From assembly GCA_016839845.1 (NCBI GenBank), contig JAEOTL010000286.1:1-22952 (forward strand): DNA of 22,952 nucleotides, written 5' to 3'. Both the position numbers and the translations under genes were made by a program. Shown here in pieces: positions 1 through 8,634 of the stretch. Under the pieces are notes generated by a model that saw only the letters and a list, made by a program, of their open reading frames with translations, ran no database searches and was not told where the DNA came from. The stretch's first letter is position 1, and the number at the start of each line of letters is the position of its first letter. Source of the DNA: Promethearchaeota archaeon (GTDB taxonomy: Archaea; Asgardarchaeota; Lokiarchaeia; Sigynarchaeales; SOKP01).

Positions 1-137
1 ACAAGAGCAACCTCATAGAGAAAAAAAGTAAATCTAACTTTAGCTATTCTTTTCTTTCCTTGCATAATTGTTCATTCTGATCTTGATGAAAAATTATTAT
101 ATTGAAAAATTAAAAACTTTATGATTCCACATCAATA

Positions 138-1088
138 TTAGTCTATTTTCAATTCTTTGGGTAAAGGGATCCCATTTCGGGCACCCATTTCTTCGATACA
201 TTTACCCGCAACAAGATTACCCATTTGAACATTATATCTAATATCTTCAAATCTATAACTTTGGTTTTGTACAAATCCATAAATGAAACCTGCGGAAAAA
301 GCATCTCCTGCACCTGTAGTATCCACAACTTCGCGGGTTTTAAACGGTGGAATTAGTTCCATTTTTTCTGGTGATATTATTAGAGCCCCATCCTTACCCA
401 GTGTAATTATTAGTAATTTAATTCCGAGTGAAAAAACAGTTTCTGATGGCTTTTGTAATGGCTTAAAATCCTGTATCCGTATTTTGGAATCTAAAAGTAG
501 TTGAAATTCTCTTTTCGAGATAATTAAAATATCAATTTCTTTCAGAAGGTTTCGAATCTTGATAAAACCTTGTTCTATAATCAACATTCCGGGATTAAGT
601 ACTATTGGGATATTCTTACTTCTCCCAATTTCAGCTGCTTTAGAAAATGGCTCAGTATTTTTTAAACTACTTAAAAATATAACCTTCGCCGAAGCTATGT
701 CAGACTCGAGGATATCTTCACTTGAGAGATAGTTAGCAGCACCACTGTGAGCATAAATTCGTCTGTCACCCTGAGGATTCAATGCTACAAAAGCAGATCC
801 GGTTTCATAGGTTTCCGTATATTTTATTAAATCCGTATTTACATTGACTATATCAAAATCAGATAGGATTTTAGACCCAAACACATCATTCTTACCCAAT
901 TTTCCAATAAAAGCCGTTTTTAGTCCTAACTTCGCGCAAGCATATGCTGTATTTGCCGCAGCTCCTCCCGATAATAAGCTTAGATTCGAAACAAAAACCT
1001 CATCATCTTCTTCAGGATGCCGTTCTACCTGAGCAACCATATCAACTAGTGCTGCCCCAATACAGATTATATCAAAAAATTTAGTCAT
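138..1088 (-). CDS. PfkB/ribokinase-family carbohydrate or nucleoside kinase
   Basis: This is a 316-residue kinase of the PfkB (ribokinase) fold, which transfers phosphate from ATP to a sugar or nucleoside hydroxyl in the cytoplasm. The N-terminal PfkB signature is visible at residues 40-65 (SGGAAANTAYACAKLG then GKLGKNDVFG). The C-terminal signature DTTGAGDAFSAGF lies at 256-268, with the anion hole GAG and the catalytic base D262. The length is normal for the family. It is the third gene of a tight operon, 11 nt after purM, with no Shine-Dalgarno in the gap. Because the two genes before it make purines, a nucleoside kinase (adenosine, inosine or guanosine kinase, as known for some archaeal PfkB enzymes) is a reasonable inference. 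Ribokinase or fructokinase activity cannot be excluded, since substrate residues cannot be read reliably here. Confidence 0.92.
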   Translation of the reverse strand: MTKFFDIICIGAALVDMVAQVERHPEEDDEVFVSNLSLLSGGAAANTAYACAKLGLKTAFIGKLGKNDVFGSKILSDFDIVNVNTDLIKYTETYETGSAFVALNPQGDRRIYAHSGAANYLSSEDILESDIASAKVIFLSSLKNTEPFSKAAEIGRSKNIPIVLNPGMLIIEQGFIKIRNLLKEIDILIISKREFQLLLDSKIRIQDFKPLQKPSETVFSLGIKLLIITLGKDGALIISPEKMELIPPFKTREVVDTTGAGDAFSAGFIYGFVQNQSYRFEDIRYNVQMGNLVAGKCIEEMGARNGIPLPKELKID

Positions 1089-1099
1089 TTCTATGATTT

Positions 1100-2281
1100 T
1101 TAACTATATTTAAAAGTACCAAATTCAGAATTAATTTCTACGGTGTTTTTATTTTTGATAGGAGATTTTTCACAAAAACCGATGACTTTAGATTCTACAT
1201 TAAACTCTTTTGAAATCTTGATAATTTCTTTTGCAATTTCTTCTTTGCAAAATAATTCCATTCTATGCCCCATATTAAATACACTAAACATTTCCTTCCA
1301 CTGAATCTCTGATGAGCTATGGATTACCTCAAAAATTTTGGGTAGAGAAAAAAGATTATTCTTGATATATTTGATCCCCTTTCCGTAATGTAAATTCTTT
1401 GTCTGCCCTCCTCCCGTATTATGGATTATCCCATGAATCTTAGACCTATATTTTTTCAAAACTTTTGTTAAAATTGGCGAGAAGGTTCTCGTTGGGGATA
1501 ATAAGGTTTTTCCTACATTTAGAGGGAGTCCTTTTAATGTGTCTGTTAACTTGAATTTCCCGAAAAACAGAAGTTCCTCAGCTATGTTCTGATCGTAGCA
1601 TTCAGGATATTTAGTATAATACTCATGTAAGAGAACTCCATGTCTTGCTAAAGTTAACCCATTACTTCCAATTCCACTATTATACTCATCCTCATACGAA
1701 GCTTTTCCATCGCTTGCCAATCCCACAATAACGTCATCGCTTTGAATATTTGCGGTATTAATCACCTCATCTTTTCTCATACAGGTGAATACTGAAGCAT
1801 CCAACAAAATAGTCTTAACTACATCACCAACATCAGCAGTTTCCCCACCACACATTATAACATTTAATCCGAGAGTGCATAACTTCTCACTATAGGCATA
1901 ATACTCATCGATAATTGCGGATATAATATCTCCTGAGATAAAATTACTATTCCTCCCAAGGTTGTTAGATAAGAACATATTACCTGTTGCCCCTATGCAG
2001 AGAATGTCATCAATATTCATGATGATGGCATCTCTGACAACGCCTTTAAAAACAGAGATATCCCCCGTTTCCTTATAGTACATATAGGCTAAACTTGACT
2101 TAGTACCTGCGCCATCAGCATGGAAAATCGAACAGTAGTCATCTCGATTATTAACATCCTTAACAATCTTACAAAAAGAACCGGGGAAAAGACCCTTATC
2201 TAACTTCTTTATAGCTTGATGAACATCTTCTTTACTTGAGGAAACTCCCAGTTTTGAATAAATATCTTCATTTTCTGCCAT
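1100..2281 (-). CDS. purM: Phosphoribosylformylglycinamidine cyclo-ligase (AIR synthetase), Bacteroidota-type
   Basis: PurM catalyses the ATP-dependent closure of FGAM to aminoimidazole ribonucleotide (AIR), the fifth step of de novo purine synthesis. The AIR-synthase fold is seen from the glycine-rich HADGAGTKSS (54-63) and GGETADVGD (145-153), with later GSNGLT and NTGGGQTK segments. At 393 residues it is clearly longer than the usual 330-350 of most archaeal and bacterial PurM. Its opening (GVSSSKEDVHQAIKKLDKGL) and SSLAYMYYKETGDISVFKG are, from memory, the pattern of the long PurM subfamily typical of Bacteroidota. Acquisition or shared ancestry with that group is therefore likely (inference). 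The gene starts 9 nt after the purB stop and precedes the PfkB kinase by 11 nt, so all three are probably co-transcribed from the promoter before purB. Confidence 0.93.
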   Translation of the reverse strand: MAENEDIYSKLGVSSSKEDVHQAIKKLDKGLFPGSFCKIVKDVNNRDDYCSIFHADGAGTKSSLAYMYYKETGDISVFKGVVRDAIIMNIDDILCIGATGNMFLSNNLGRNSNFISGDIISAIIDEYYAYSEKLCTLGLNVIMCGGETADVGDVVKTILLDASVFTCMRKDEVINTANIQSDDVIVGLASDGKASYEDEYNSGIGSNGLTLARHGVLLHEYYTKYPECYDQNIAEELLFFGKFKLTDTLKGLPLNVGKTLLSPTRTFSPILTKVLKKYRSKIHGIIHNTGGGQTKNLHYGKGIKYIKNNLFSLPKIFEVIHSSSEIQWKEMFSVFNMGHRMELFCKEEIAKEIIKISKEFNVESKVIGFCEKSPIKNKNTVEINSEFGTFKYS

Positions 2282-2290
2282 TTTATTTGG

Positions 2291-3649
2291 CTACCAATTA
2301 TATTTATTTTTAAGGAATTTTACTAAAGATTCAACTTGTTCAACTGCTTTTCCAATGTATTTATGAGGATCAAACAATTCGGCTAACTCTTCTTTTGAAA
2401 ACAGATTCCTTATCTTTTCATATTCATATATGATATCTTTCACATATCTGTCTTCATTTCGTGCTGTAATAGCTGCCTGTCTTAATAATTCGTGCCCCTC
2501 TTGCCTACCTATACCTCTGTCTACAAGATGAACCATAACTTTTTCAGTTAAGCAAGCCCCCTTGGTAAGATTTAAATTTTCTTCAATTTTACCCTCATCA
2601 AACTCAATTCCTCGCAAATTACTTGTTAATCCTTTTATGATATAATCTAATAATATAAAATTTTCTCCAAAAATAACCCTTTCTACCCCGGAGTTTGTAA
2701 TATCTCGCTCATCTTCTAAAACAATATTGTCTAAGGCAGGGATTACATTAGATTTTAAAACTCTTGCTATTCCACAAATTCTTTCTGACTTGTGAGGATT
2801 CCTTTTGTGAGGCATAGTAGAACTTCCAACCTGTTTCTTTTTGAACGGTTCAAACATTTCAGCAATTTCATTTCTCTGTAGTACTCGATTTTCCCTTGCA
2901 ATTTTAGCTATGGTTTGTCCTATTAAAGCTGTTAAGAGTATCACTTCGGCATGGCGATCTCTTTGAACTATTTGATTTGCAATAAGCACATGATTAAGAT
3001 CTAGCTTTTTCATTACTAAACTTTGTATTTCAATTCCAGTGTCCCCAAATCCTGCCATTGTCCCAACAGCACCAGACATTTTGCCATAAGATATGCGGTT
3101 TAACACTTCAGATAATCTATCAAGATGTCTATCAATCTCATATGCCCATACACCAAATCTCATCCCATATGTTGTTGGGATTGCATGCTGCCCATGGGTT
3201 CTCCCAATGCAAACTAGGTCTTTTTTTTCTTCTACAATTTTAATTATGACTTTCAATAATTCCTTAAGAGACGATTTTATATAGTTTAATGCTTCTCTCA
3301 ATTGGAGTGCGGTGGCAGTGTCTTCGGTGTCATAACTGGTTGCCCCAAGATGAATGTATTTACCCGCTTCACCATCACACTGTTCTGCTAAACCCTTTAC
3401 CATTGCCATTAAATCATGATGGATTTCGTTATCGATTTCTTTTACTCTTTCTAATTTAACATACTTTAAATTAGCTTTTCTCTTGATTTCTTCAGCCGCT
3501 TCCTTTGGGATATTACCTAATTCTGCGTGAACCTCTGCTAGAACAGCTTCAACTAATAACCAATTTTCTAACTTTTTTTCTTCAGTGAATAAATTTGCGA
3601 TATCAGTTCTATACCTAGTTTCCATAGGATGAACAAAACTATGATTCAT
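2291..3649 (-). CDS. purB: Adenylosuccinate lyase
   Basis: PurB performs two eliminations of fumarate: SAICAR to AICAR in the purine pathway, and adenylosuccinate to AMP. The fumarase/aspartase superfamily signature GSSTMPHKRNP is at residues 275-285 and carries the mobile-loop catalytic serine. The substrate-binding THGQHAIPTT is at 151-160 and LGATSYDTEDT at 101-111. The 452-residue length is normal for archaeal enzymes. It is the first gene of purB-purM-pfkB. The ATG at 3649 is the obvious start, about 27 nt below a TATA-like AAGTATAAGT with no ribosome-binding site, so a leaderless transcript is likely. The product is cytoplasmic and a homotetramer by family knowledge. Confidence 0.97.
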   Translation of the reverse strand: MNHSFVHPMETRYRTDIANLFTEEKKLENWLLVEAVLAEVHAELGNIPKEAAEEIKRKANLKYVKLERVKEIDNEIHHDLMAMVKGLAEQCDGEAGKYIHLGATSYDTEDTATALQLREALNYIKSSLKELLKVIIKIVEEKKDLVCIGRTHGQHAIPTTYGMRFGVWAYEIDRHLDRLSEVLNRISYGKMSGAVGTMAGFGDTGIEIQSLVMKKLDLNHVLIANQIVQRDRHAEVILLTALIGQTIAKIARENRVLQRNEIAEMFEPFKKKQVGSSTMPHKRNPHKSERICGIARVLKSNVIPALDNIVLEDERDITNSGVERVIFGENFILLDYIIKGLTSNLRGIEFDEGKIEENLNLTKGACLTEKVMVHLVDRGIGRQEGHELLRQAAITARNEDRYVKDIIYEYEKIRNLFSKEELAELFDPHKYIGKAVEQVESLVKFLKNKYNW

Positions 3650-3670
3650 AATTTCGATTTTTTTTTTATT

Positions 3671-3680
3671 ACTTATACTT
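3671..3680 (-). promoter_or_regulatory. TATA-like box of the purB-purM-pfkB operon
   Basis: Read on the minus strand, AAGTATAAGT is centred about 27 nt before the purB ATG, followed by an A-rich stretch. This spacing fits an archaeal TBP site with the transcript starting at or near the ATG. Inferred from position and composition only. Confidence 0.45.
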
Positions 3681-3801
3681 AAAATAATGATTCATCAAAA
3701 CATATATCTTATTTTATTTAGGATCAAATAATCACCGGAAAAATTAAAAAATCGATAATCTAATCTGTGTTAAATATCAAGGCTTATACGAACTTTATAG
3801 T

Positions 3802-3999
3802 ATGCAAAATCTACGAAAATACTTCTTTTTTCGATGCAGTAGATGTGGAAATTGGTACTATACACCTCGGGTTATTAAGATAAAAAAGTGCCATCAATGT
3901 AATCACTCCTTTTCTTTTAAAAATTCTACTAAATTCTTTAAAATGTGTACTATCCAAGGAGCGATTACAATTGTTAAAGACTTGAAAACTAGATCATAA
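3802..3999 (+). CDS. Small zinc-ribbon protein, DUF1922-like
   Basis: This short gene encodes 65 residues with two CxxC knuckles: CSRC at about residues 12-15 and CHQC at 30-33, separated by 14 residues. This is a classic zinc-ribbon arrangement. The basic N-terminus followed by a single ribbon and a short tail resembles the archaeal DUF1922 family of unknown function; that assignment is from memory of the pattern and is tentative. The second half is lysine-rich, which would suit nucleic-acid or ribosome binding (inference). It diverges from purB across a 152-bp spacer. A TATA-like TTAAATAT at 3769-3776 lies at leaderless distance from its ATG. No catalytic motif is visible. Confidence 0.6.
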   Translation: MQNLRKYFFFRCSRCGNWYYTPRVIKIKKCHQCNHSFSFKNSTKFFKMCTIQGAITIVKDLKTRS

Positions 4000-4127
4000 A
4001 CGTTTTTTTGGAGACTTCTTTTAAATAAATTAGATAAATTAAAAAAAAAAGGTATTTAGGATAGGCTTTTACAATCATAAAAAGAGATTATCCTAATCCT
4101 TCAACCTTACCTTAAATTTGAGCCATA

Positions 4128-5573
4128 ATGGATCTTACTGATGATCTAAAAGTAGTAGACGAGAAGTTAATAAAGGAACTGAGCAATATCGCTAAGGATA
4201 AAATAGAATATTGGGATGTTAGAACTGGTGTCAACACAGGAGCAACATTAGATTTTACAGATTCGAAGAGTAAGGAGATATCATCACATTATGTTACCGA
4301 TTGCGGGATCAGAACTTTTGTCAACGGGGGTTGGGGTTTTAGCGTACTGAAAGATTTAAATAGAAAGGCAATTATCAATGGCTTTCAGGAATCAATAAAA
4401 CTAGCTATTTTCACGGGATCATTAAGTAAAAATAGATTTAAAATAAGTCAACGTGATCCCCTGATTAAAGATTTCAAAGTAAGTCCTAAAAAGAAGATTG
4501 AAGAAATTGATATAGGGGAAAAAATCAATTTAGTTAAATCTCATGAAAAATTGGCTTCTGAATTTTCTCCTAAAATAAAAAACACTCATACGCTCTATAT
4601 TGATGGGCACACAAATAGCTTATTTGTGAATTCTTTTGGTAATCACATCACTCAAGATTTATCTTTTTTAAGGTTGTTTAGTCTGGTATATACTCAAGAA
4701 AACGGCTCAATTCAAAGAGCGGTAAATTCTGTTGGAGGAATCGGAGGGTTTGAGATAATTTCTACTGAGAAAGCTGAAACATTGAGTCAAAAGACTGCTA
4801 GAGAGGCAGTTGCTTTATTAAAAGCAAAATCACCAGTAGGTGGCAAATTCACAATAATTACAGATCCCAAGTTAACGGGTACAATGATCCATGAGGCATT
4901 TGGACATGCTTGTGAAGCAGATCTTGTTTTAAACAACGATAGCATATTAAAAGACAGAATTGGGGAAAAAGTAGCCTCAGAAGATGTCAATATTGTAGAT
5001 AATCCCACAATGGGACAGGGAAAAAGATTTGGGATGCCTTACGAGTTATTTGGATGTTATTTTGTTGATGATGAGGGAATCCCTTCACAAAAGACAACGA
5101 TTATTGAGAAAGGGATTCTTAAAAATTACTTACACGATCTGGAAACTTCTTCACGGATGGGCGTGTCACCTAATGGTCACGGTAGATCTTCATCAGTTTC
5201 ATCTAGACCTCAAGTTCGGATGGGTTTCACCTTTTTAGAACCAGGAGAGTGGAGTACAGAAGATTTAATTGCAGACACGAAAAATGGTATACTTTGTGAA
5301 GACTTTCAATATGGATATACTGATCCATCAACAGGGAATTTTCAGTTTAAATGCAAGTTTTCGTATCATATTGTTAATGGTGAAAAGAAAGAATTAATGA
5401 GGGATGTCTCCTTAAGCGGGATGATACTTGAAGTTTTAAACAAAATATCAGCAATAGGAAAGCAGACAAGCTATTCTGATGGAATGTGTGGGAAAGGAGG
5501 TCAAAGTGTCAGAGTTTGCGATGGTGGGCCTTATATACGTATAGAAGATATCACAGTTGGAGGATTAAACTGA
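4128..5573 (+). CDS. tldD: TldD metalloprotease subunit
   Basis: TldD is the catalytic half of the TldD/TldE heterodimer, a zinc protease that in other organisms degrades unfolded peptides and matures some RiPP peptides. The zinc-binding HExxxH motif is visible as HEAFGH at residues 255-260. The third ligand matches C454, in the C-terminal CGKGGQ segment typical of TldD. The length of 481 is normal. The sequence is intact throughout. The stop codon TGA at 5571-5573 is immediately followed by the ATG of tldE, so the two are translationally linked in the expected order. The upstream 128-bp gap has AT-rich tracts but no clear TATA box that I would commit to. The natural substrate here is unknown; no RiPP precursor or modification gene was found nearby. 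Confidence 0.93.
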   Translation: MDLTDDLKVVDEKLIKELSNIAKDKIEYWDVRTGVNTGATLDFTDSKSKEISSHYVTDCGIRTFVNGGWGFSVLKDLNRKAIINGFQESIKLAIFTGSLSKNRFKISQRDPLIKDFKVSPKKKIEEIDIGEKINLVKSHEKLASEFSPKIKNTHTLYIDGHTNSLFVNSFGNHITQDLSFLRLFSLVYTQENGSIQRAVNSVGGIGGFEIISTEKAETLSQKTAREAVALLKAKSPVGGKFTIITDPKLTGTMIHEAFGHACEADLVLNNDSILKDRIGEKVASEDVNIVDNPTMGQGKRFGMPYELFGCYFVDDEGIPSQKTTIIEKGILKNYLHDLETSSRMGVSPNGHGRSSSVSSRPQVRMGFTFLEPGEWSTEDLIADTKNGILCEDFQYGYTDPSTGNFQFKCKFSYHIVNGEKKELMRDVSLSGMILEVLNKISAIGKQTSYSDGMCGKGGQSVRVCDGGPYIRIEDITVGGLN

Positions 5574-6950
5574 ATGGACACTAATGCTGATGTATTTACT
5601 TTAGCGAATTACGGTTTATCATTAATCGAGCAGAAATCGCAAGAAGTAAGATGCGCAGAGTTGTTTTTCGAGAAAAACAAATATATTAGCATTGAAATCG
5701 AAGAGAATTCTATTAAAAATAGCGAACTTGGAGAAGATAATGGTGTAGGAGTTCGAGTTGTTAATCGTAAAGGTGCCTTGGGGTTTGCTTTTTCAAATAA
5801 ATTAATTAAACCCATGATCCATGAACTCTGTATTACTGCTCTAAAAATGATGAATGCGAGCACCCCAGATCCTGATTTTGATAATTTCCCGAAACCATAC
5901 CAGAAGTATCCTACGGTGAAAGGTTTATTTGATGGGAACTTGAAAACTTTACAGATAGAAGATTCTTTAGATTATGTAAATCAATTAATTGATGTCTGTG
6001 AACAAGATAAAATGGCGATTTCCCAATCTGGGAGCTTTATATCCAATTATTCAAAGATCTTTATTTTCAATTCCAATGGATTAGAAGTCTCAGGAAAAGA
6101 TACGAGCTGTTCCTTATCATCTCATATCATTGTAAAAGATGATGTAAGTAAGGAAACTTCTTTTGGTTATGAATGGCAATCTGAGCGATCTTTAAAAAAA
6201 TTAAATGCCGTAAATGTAGCCAACACCGCACTTAAAGAAGCTAAACGAAATTTGAATAGGAAAAAGATAAAAAATATGAAGGTTCCCGTGATTTTAACAC
6301 CAAAAGGAACTATTCAGTTAATTTTAAGGCCAATTGCGTCAGCTGTCAATGCTGAAACATTCCAATACAAACGCAGTTATCTTGTTGATAAGAGAGATGA
6401 AATTATTGGGACGCAATATTTAAACATTGAAGATAACGGGTTGATAGATGGAGCAATTGGCTCCTCTGTATTCGATGGGGAAGGTGTTCCTTGTAAAAAT
6501 AAAAAGATCTTTCACAAGGGCAAATTTTTGAATACCGGACTATTACACAATAGTTATACCTCGACAAAGGAAGGTATCCAAAGTTCGGGAAATGCATCGA
6601 GAAGCTCATATAGCTCCATTCCTTCTATAGGCGTTACCAATTTTATAATGCAGAATAGTGACATTGGGAAAAATGAAATAATAAAAGATGTTAAAAAGGG
6701 AATACTGTTTGATTATACAGGAGATACTCCAAATATTTCAACAGGTGATTTTTCAGGATTAATTCTCCATGGAAATTTGATTAAGAACGGAGAGATTAAA
6801 GAGCCATTAAATGAAACCATGGTTGGTATAAATCTAATGGATCTCTATAAGAATATCGAAGCAGTATCTAAAGAATATAAAACTTATGGAGCATTTCAAG
6901 CACCCTATACCCTGGTTAAAGACGTCCAAATTATCGGGGGAGCATCTTAA
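5574..6950 (+). CDS. tldE: TldE (PmbA-like) partner of TldD
   Basis: This 458-residue protein is the non-catalytic, structurally related partner of TldD. The family pattern is visible in its N-terminal half (EENSIKNSELGEDNGVGVRV), in the middle (SYLVDKRDEIIGTQ, FDGEGVPC) and near the C-terminus (GDFSGLILHGNLIKNGEI). It has no HExxxH, as expected for TldE. By family knowledge it lines the sealed proteolytic chamber with TldD. It begins with no gap after tldD, which argues for equal synthesis of the two subunits. Its TAA stop shares bases with the stop codon of the convergent gene on the other strand. Confidence 0.91.
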   Translation: MDTNADVFTLANYGLSLIEQKSQEVRCAELFFEKNKYISIEIEENSIKNSELGEDNGVGVRVVNRKGALGFAFSNKLIKPMIHELCITALKMMNASTPDPDFDNFPKPYQKYPTVKGLFDGNLKTLQIEDSLDYVNQLIDVCEQDKMAISQSGSFISNYSKIFIFNSNGLEVSGKDTSCSLSSHIIVKDDVSKETSFGYEWQSERSLKKLNAVNVANTALKEAKRNLNRKKIKNMKVPVILTPKGTIQLILRPIASAVNAETFQYKRSYLVDKRDEIIGTQYLNIEDNGLIDGAIGSSVFDGEGVPCKNKKIFHKGKFLNTGLLHNSYTSTKEGIQSSGNASRSSYSSIPSIGVTNFIMQNSDIGKNEIIKDVKKGILFDYTGDTPNISTGDFSGLILHGNLIKNGEIKEPLNETMVGINLMDLYKNIEAVSKEYKTYGAFQAPYTLVKDVQIIGGAS

Positions 6951-7453
6951 CTTGTAATATTTAAACGTATCCATAGAATATCAAAAAAATCTGGGCTGGT
7001 TTGAGTAATTTGCCATAACTCAGCAATTATTATCTGATTTTCTCCGATTTGTGAAAAAGAGATATTTAATTTTTCTGACATCCACGTTTCATTATGATCC
7101 AATGTGTTATTTATCATAAATTGAAGTGTTCCATCTGATCCAGCTGATGACATAACCGTATCATTATCTCCCTTTTTTACGTGAATACTAAATTCAAAAG
7201 TATGCTCTAGATAATTCTCAACAGTCAGATAGAAGGATAGAGTTTCATTAATAGATGCTTCCGTCGGGTAATCCTCCGCTTCTTGATTCTCATTCAGAAT
7301 GCCAAAAGTAATATAACCTGGTTCAGGAGTTAAGGAATGATAAATAATAAATCCTGAGATAATTACAATTCCACTAATCAAGCAAATTGTAAGTAATATC
7401 TCAAACTGTCGTTTACTTGATAGGACTTTATCTTTCCTATTATTGTGAGACAT
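6947..7453 (-). CDS. Membrane-anchored surface protein with DUF1616-like ectodomain
   Basis: The protein has a short basic N-terminus, one hydrophobic segment (FEILLTICLISGIVIISGF and a few residues beyond) and an outward C-terminal domain of about 125 residues. The start of that domain (YITFGILNEN followed by AEDYPTE) resembles archaeal DUF1616 domains. Six N-x-S/T sequons (NET, NDT, NNT, NET, NIS, NIT) sit in the ectodomain, suggesting heavy N-glycosylation by archaeal AglB (inference). A longer reading begins with GTG at 7489. I prefer the ATG at 7453 because it overlaps the SDR gene by only 14 nt and puts charged residues directly before the membrane segment. It is probably translated from the same mRNA as the SDR enzyme. 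The function is unknown. Confidence 0.62.
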   Translation of the reverse strand: MSHNNRKDKVLSSKRQFEILLTICLISGIVIISGFIIYHSLTPEPGYITFGILNENQEAEDYPTEASINETLSFYLTVENYLEHTFEFSIHVKKGDNDTVMSSAGSDGTLQFMINNTLDHNETWMSEKLNISFSQIGENQIIIAELWQITQTSPDFFDILWIRLNITS

Positions 7454-8504
7454 TTTCTTTGAACCAAGCAATGGTTTTTTTAAGTCCATCCTCTAATGAA
7501 GTGGTGGGTTCCCAATTTAAGATTCTTTTTGCTTTCGTTATATCGGGGCATCTGCGTACAGGGTCTTCAACAGGTAATGGTTTAAATACAATTTTAGAAT
7601 TAGATCCTGTCAAATCTTTAATGATATTGGCTAAATCTACGATTGTATACTCCTTATTATTCCCTAAATTAATCACTTCACCATTAGCTTCATCAGTATG
7701 AACCATCTTAAGTATTCCTTCAATCTCATCTACAACGTAAATAAAGGATCTAGTCTGTAACCCATCCCCAAATATTGTTATATCTTCATCATTTAAGGCT
7801 TGGTTAATAAAGTTGGGTACTACTCTCCCAAATTCTGATCCATGGCGTATTCTTGGTCCAGAAGTATTGAAAATCCTCACAATTTTTGTTCTCATATTGT
7901 GTTGGAGTTCATATGCTTTAATGTATGCTTCTCCTGCCCTTTTAGATTCATCATAACAACTTCTTGGCCCAACAGGATTTACATATCCAAAATAATCTTC
8001 TGACGTAGGGACCTCCTCTTTTGGAGGATTTCCATAAACTTCTGAGGTGCTTGTATAAAAGAAAATTGCATTATGGAACTTGGCAATCCCTAGTGAGTTT
8101 AGAGTTCCTAGAGTATTGCTTCTAAGAATGGATATTGGCTCCCTTTGAAATTCAAAAGGAGATGCTCTACTTGCCATGTGCATTACAATATCGATTTTTT
8201 TGATATCTCCTATACAAATCCCGAGTGGATGATAACTCATCCCAAAATAAATAGGATAGGAAATATCATGATTAATGAATCTGAAATTATCCTTATCCAT
8301 TAAATCTAAAATATTCTTCGGTCGACCTGAAGTTAAATTGTCTAAACATACACAGTAAGCATTCTGTTCGACTAGCACATCACATACCCAGCTACCGAGG
8401 AAACCTGCTCCTCCCGTAACTAAAATTGTTTTATCCTCGAATGTAACTCCTTCTCTACTGAGTCTTTTGTTAATCTCTTCAATATCTTGTTTTACTTCAT
8501 ACAT
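7440..8504 (-). CDS. NAD-dependent sugar-nucleotide epimerase/decarboxylase (extended SDR, UXS-like)
   Basis: This extended short-chain dehydrogenase acts on a nucleotide-sugar with NAD. The dinucleotide motif GGAGFLG is at residues 31-37, preceded by an extra N-terminal segment of about 25 residues. The active site YxxxK is Y184-K188 in YDESKRAGE, with the upstream STSEVYG. The YDE-x-KR context and the IRHGSEFGRVVPNF segment resemble UDP-glucuronate decarboxylase (UDP-xylose synthase). UDP-glucose 4-epimerase or dTDP-glucose 4,6-dehydratase are the alternatives. The coding sequence overlaps the downstream DUF1616-like gene. Pairing a sugar-nucleotide enzyme with a sequon-rich surface protein suggests a role in cell-surface glycosylation (inference). 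A TATA-like box lies at leaderless distance. Confidence 0.9.
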   Translation of the reverse strand: MYEVKQDIEEINKRLSREGVTFEDKTILVTGGAGFLGSWVCDVLVEQNAYCVCLDNLTSGRPKNILDLMDKDNFRFINHDISYPIYFGMSYHPLGICIGDIKKIDIVMHMASRASPFEFQREPISILRSNTLGTLNSLGIAKFHNAIFFYTSTSEVYGNPPKEEVPTSEDYFGYVNPVGPRSCYDESKRAGEAYIKAYELQHNMRTKIVRIFNTSGPRIRHGSEFGRVVPNFINQALNDEDITIFGDGLQTRSFIYVVDEIEGILKMVHTDEANGEVINLGNNKEYTIVDLANIIKDLTGSNSKIVFKPLPVEDPVRRCPDITKAKRILNWEPTTSLEDGLKKTIAWFKENVSQ

Positions 8505-8530
8505 TTTTCTTAAACCCAGCGGTGTTATTT

Positions 8531-8540
8531 AGTATACGTT
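8531..8540 (-). promoter_or_regulatory. TATA-like box of the SDR gene
   Basis: On the minus strand AACGTATACT is centred about 31 nt before the ATG at 8504, followed by a sequence with no Shine-Dalgarno. Position and composition fit an archaeal TBP site for a leaderless or short-leader transcript. Confidence 0.4.
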
Positions 8541-8552
8541 TTCATATTATTA

Positions 8553-8573
8553 TTAGTAAAAAAATTTTACTAA
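8553..8573. repeat. 9-bp inverted repeat upstream of the SDR promoter
   Basis: TTAGTAAAA and TTTTACTAA form a perfect 9-bp inverted repeat with a 3-nt A spacer. It sits just upstream (in the direction of transcription) of the TATA-like box of the SDR gene. A dimeric regulator site is possible. In such AT-rich DNA it could also be chance or a bent A-tract. Confidence 0.35.
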
Positions 8574-8634
8574 ATTACAATTATATAATGTACGGAGAGA
8601 AGAAAAAGTATAGTAAATTTTGAGATACCAATAA

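Noticed and set aside
1..65. Minus-strand frame starting at ATG 65 and open to the left edge (MQGKKRIAKVRFTFFLYEVA)
   Set aside because: Only 21 codons are visible and neither promoter nor family signal supports it; it may be the start of a real gene beyond the edge but cannot be claimed.
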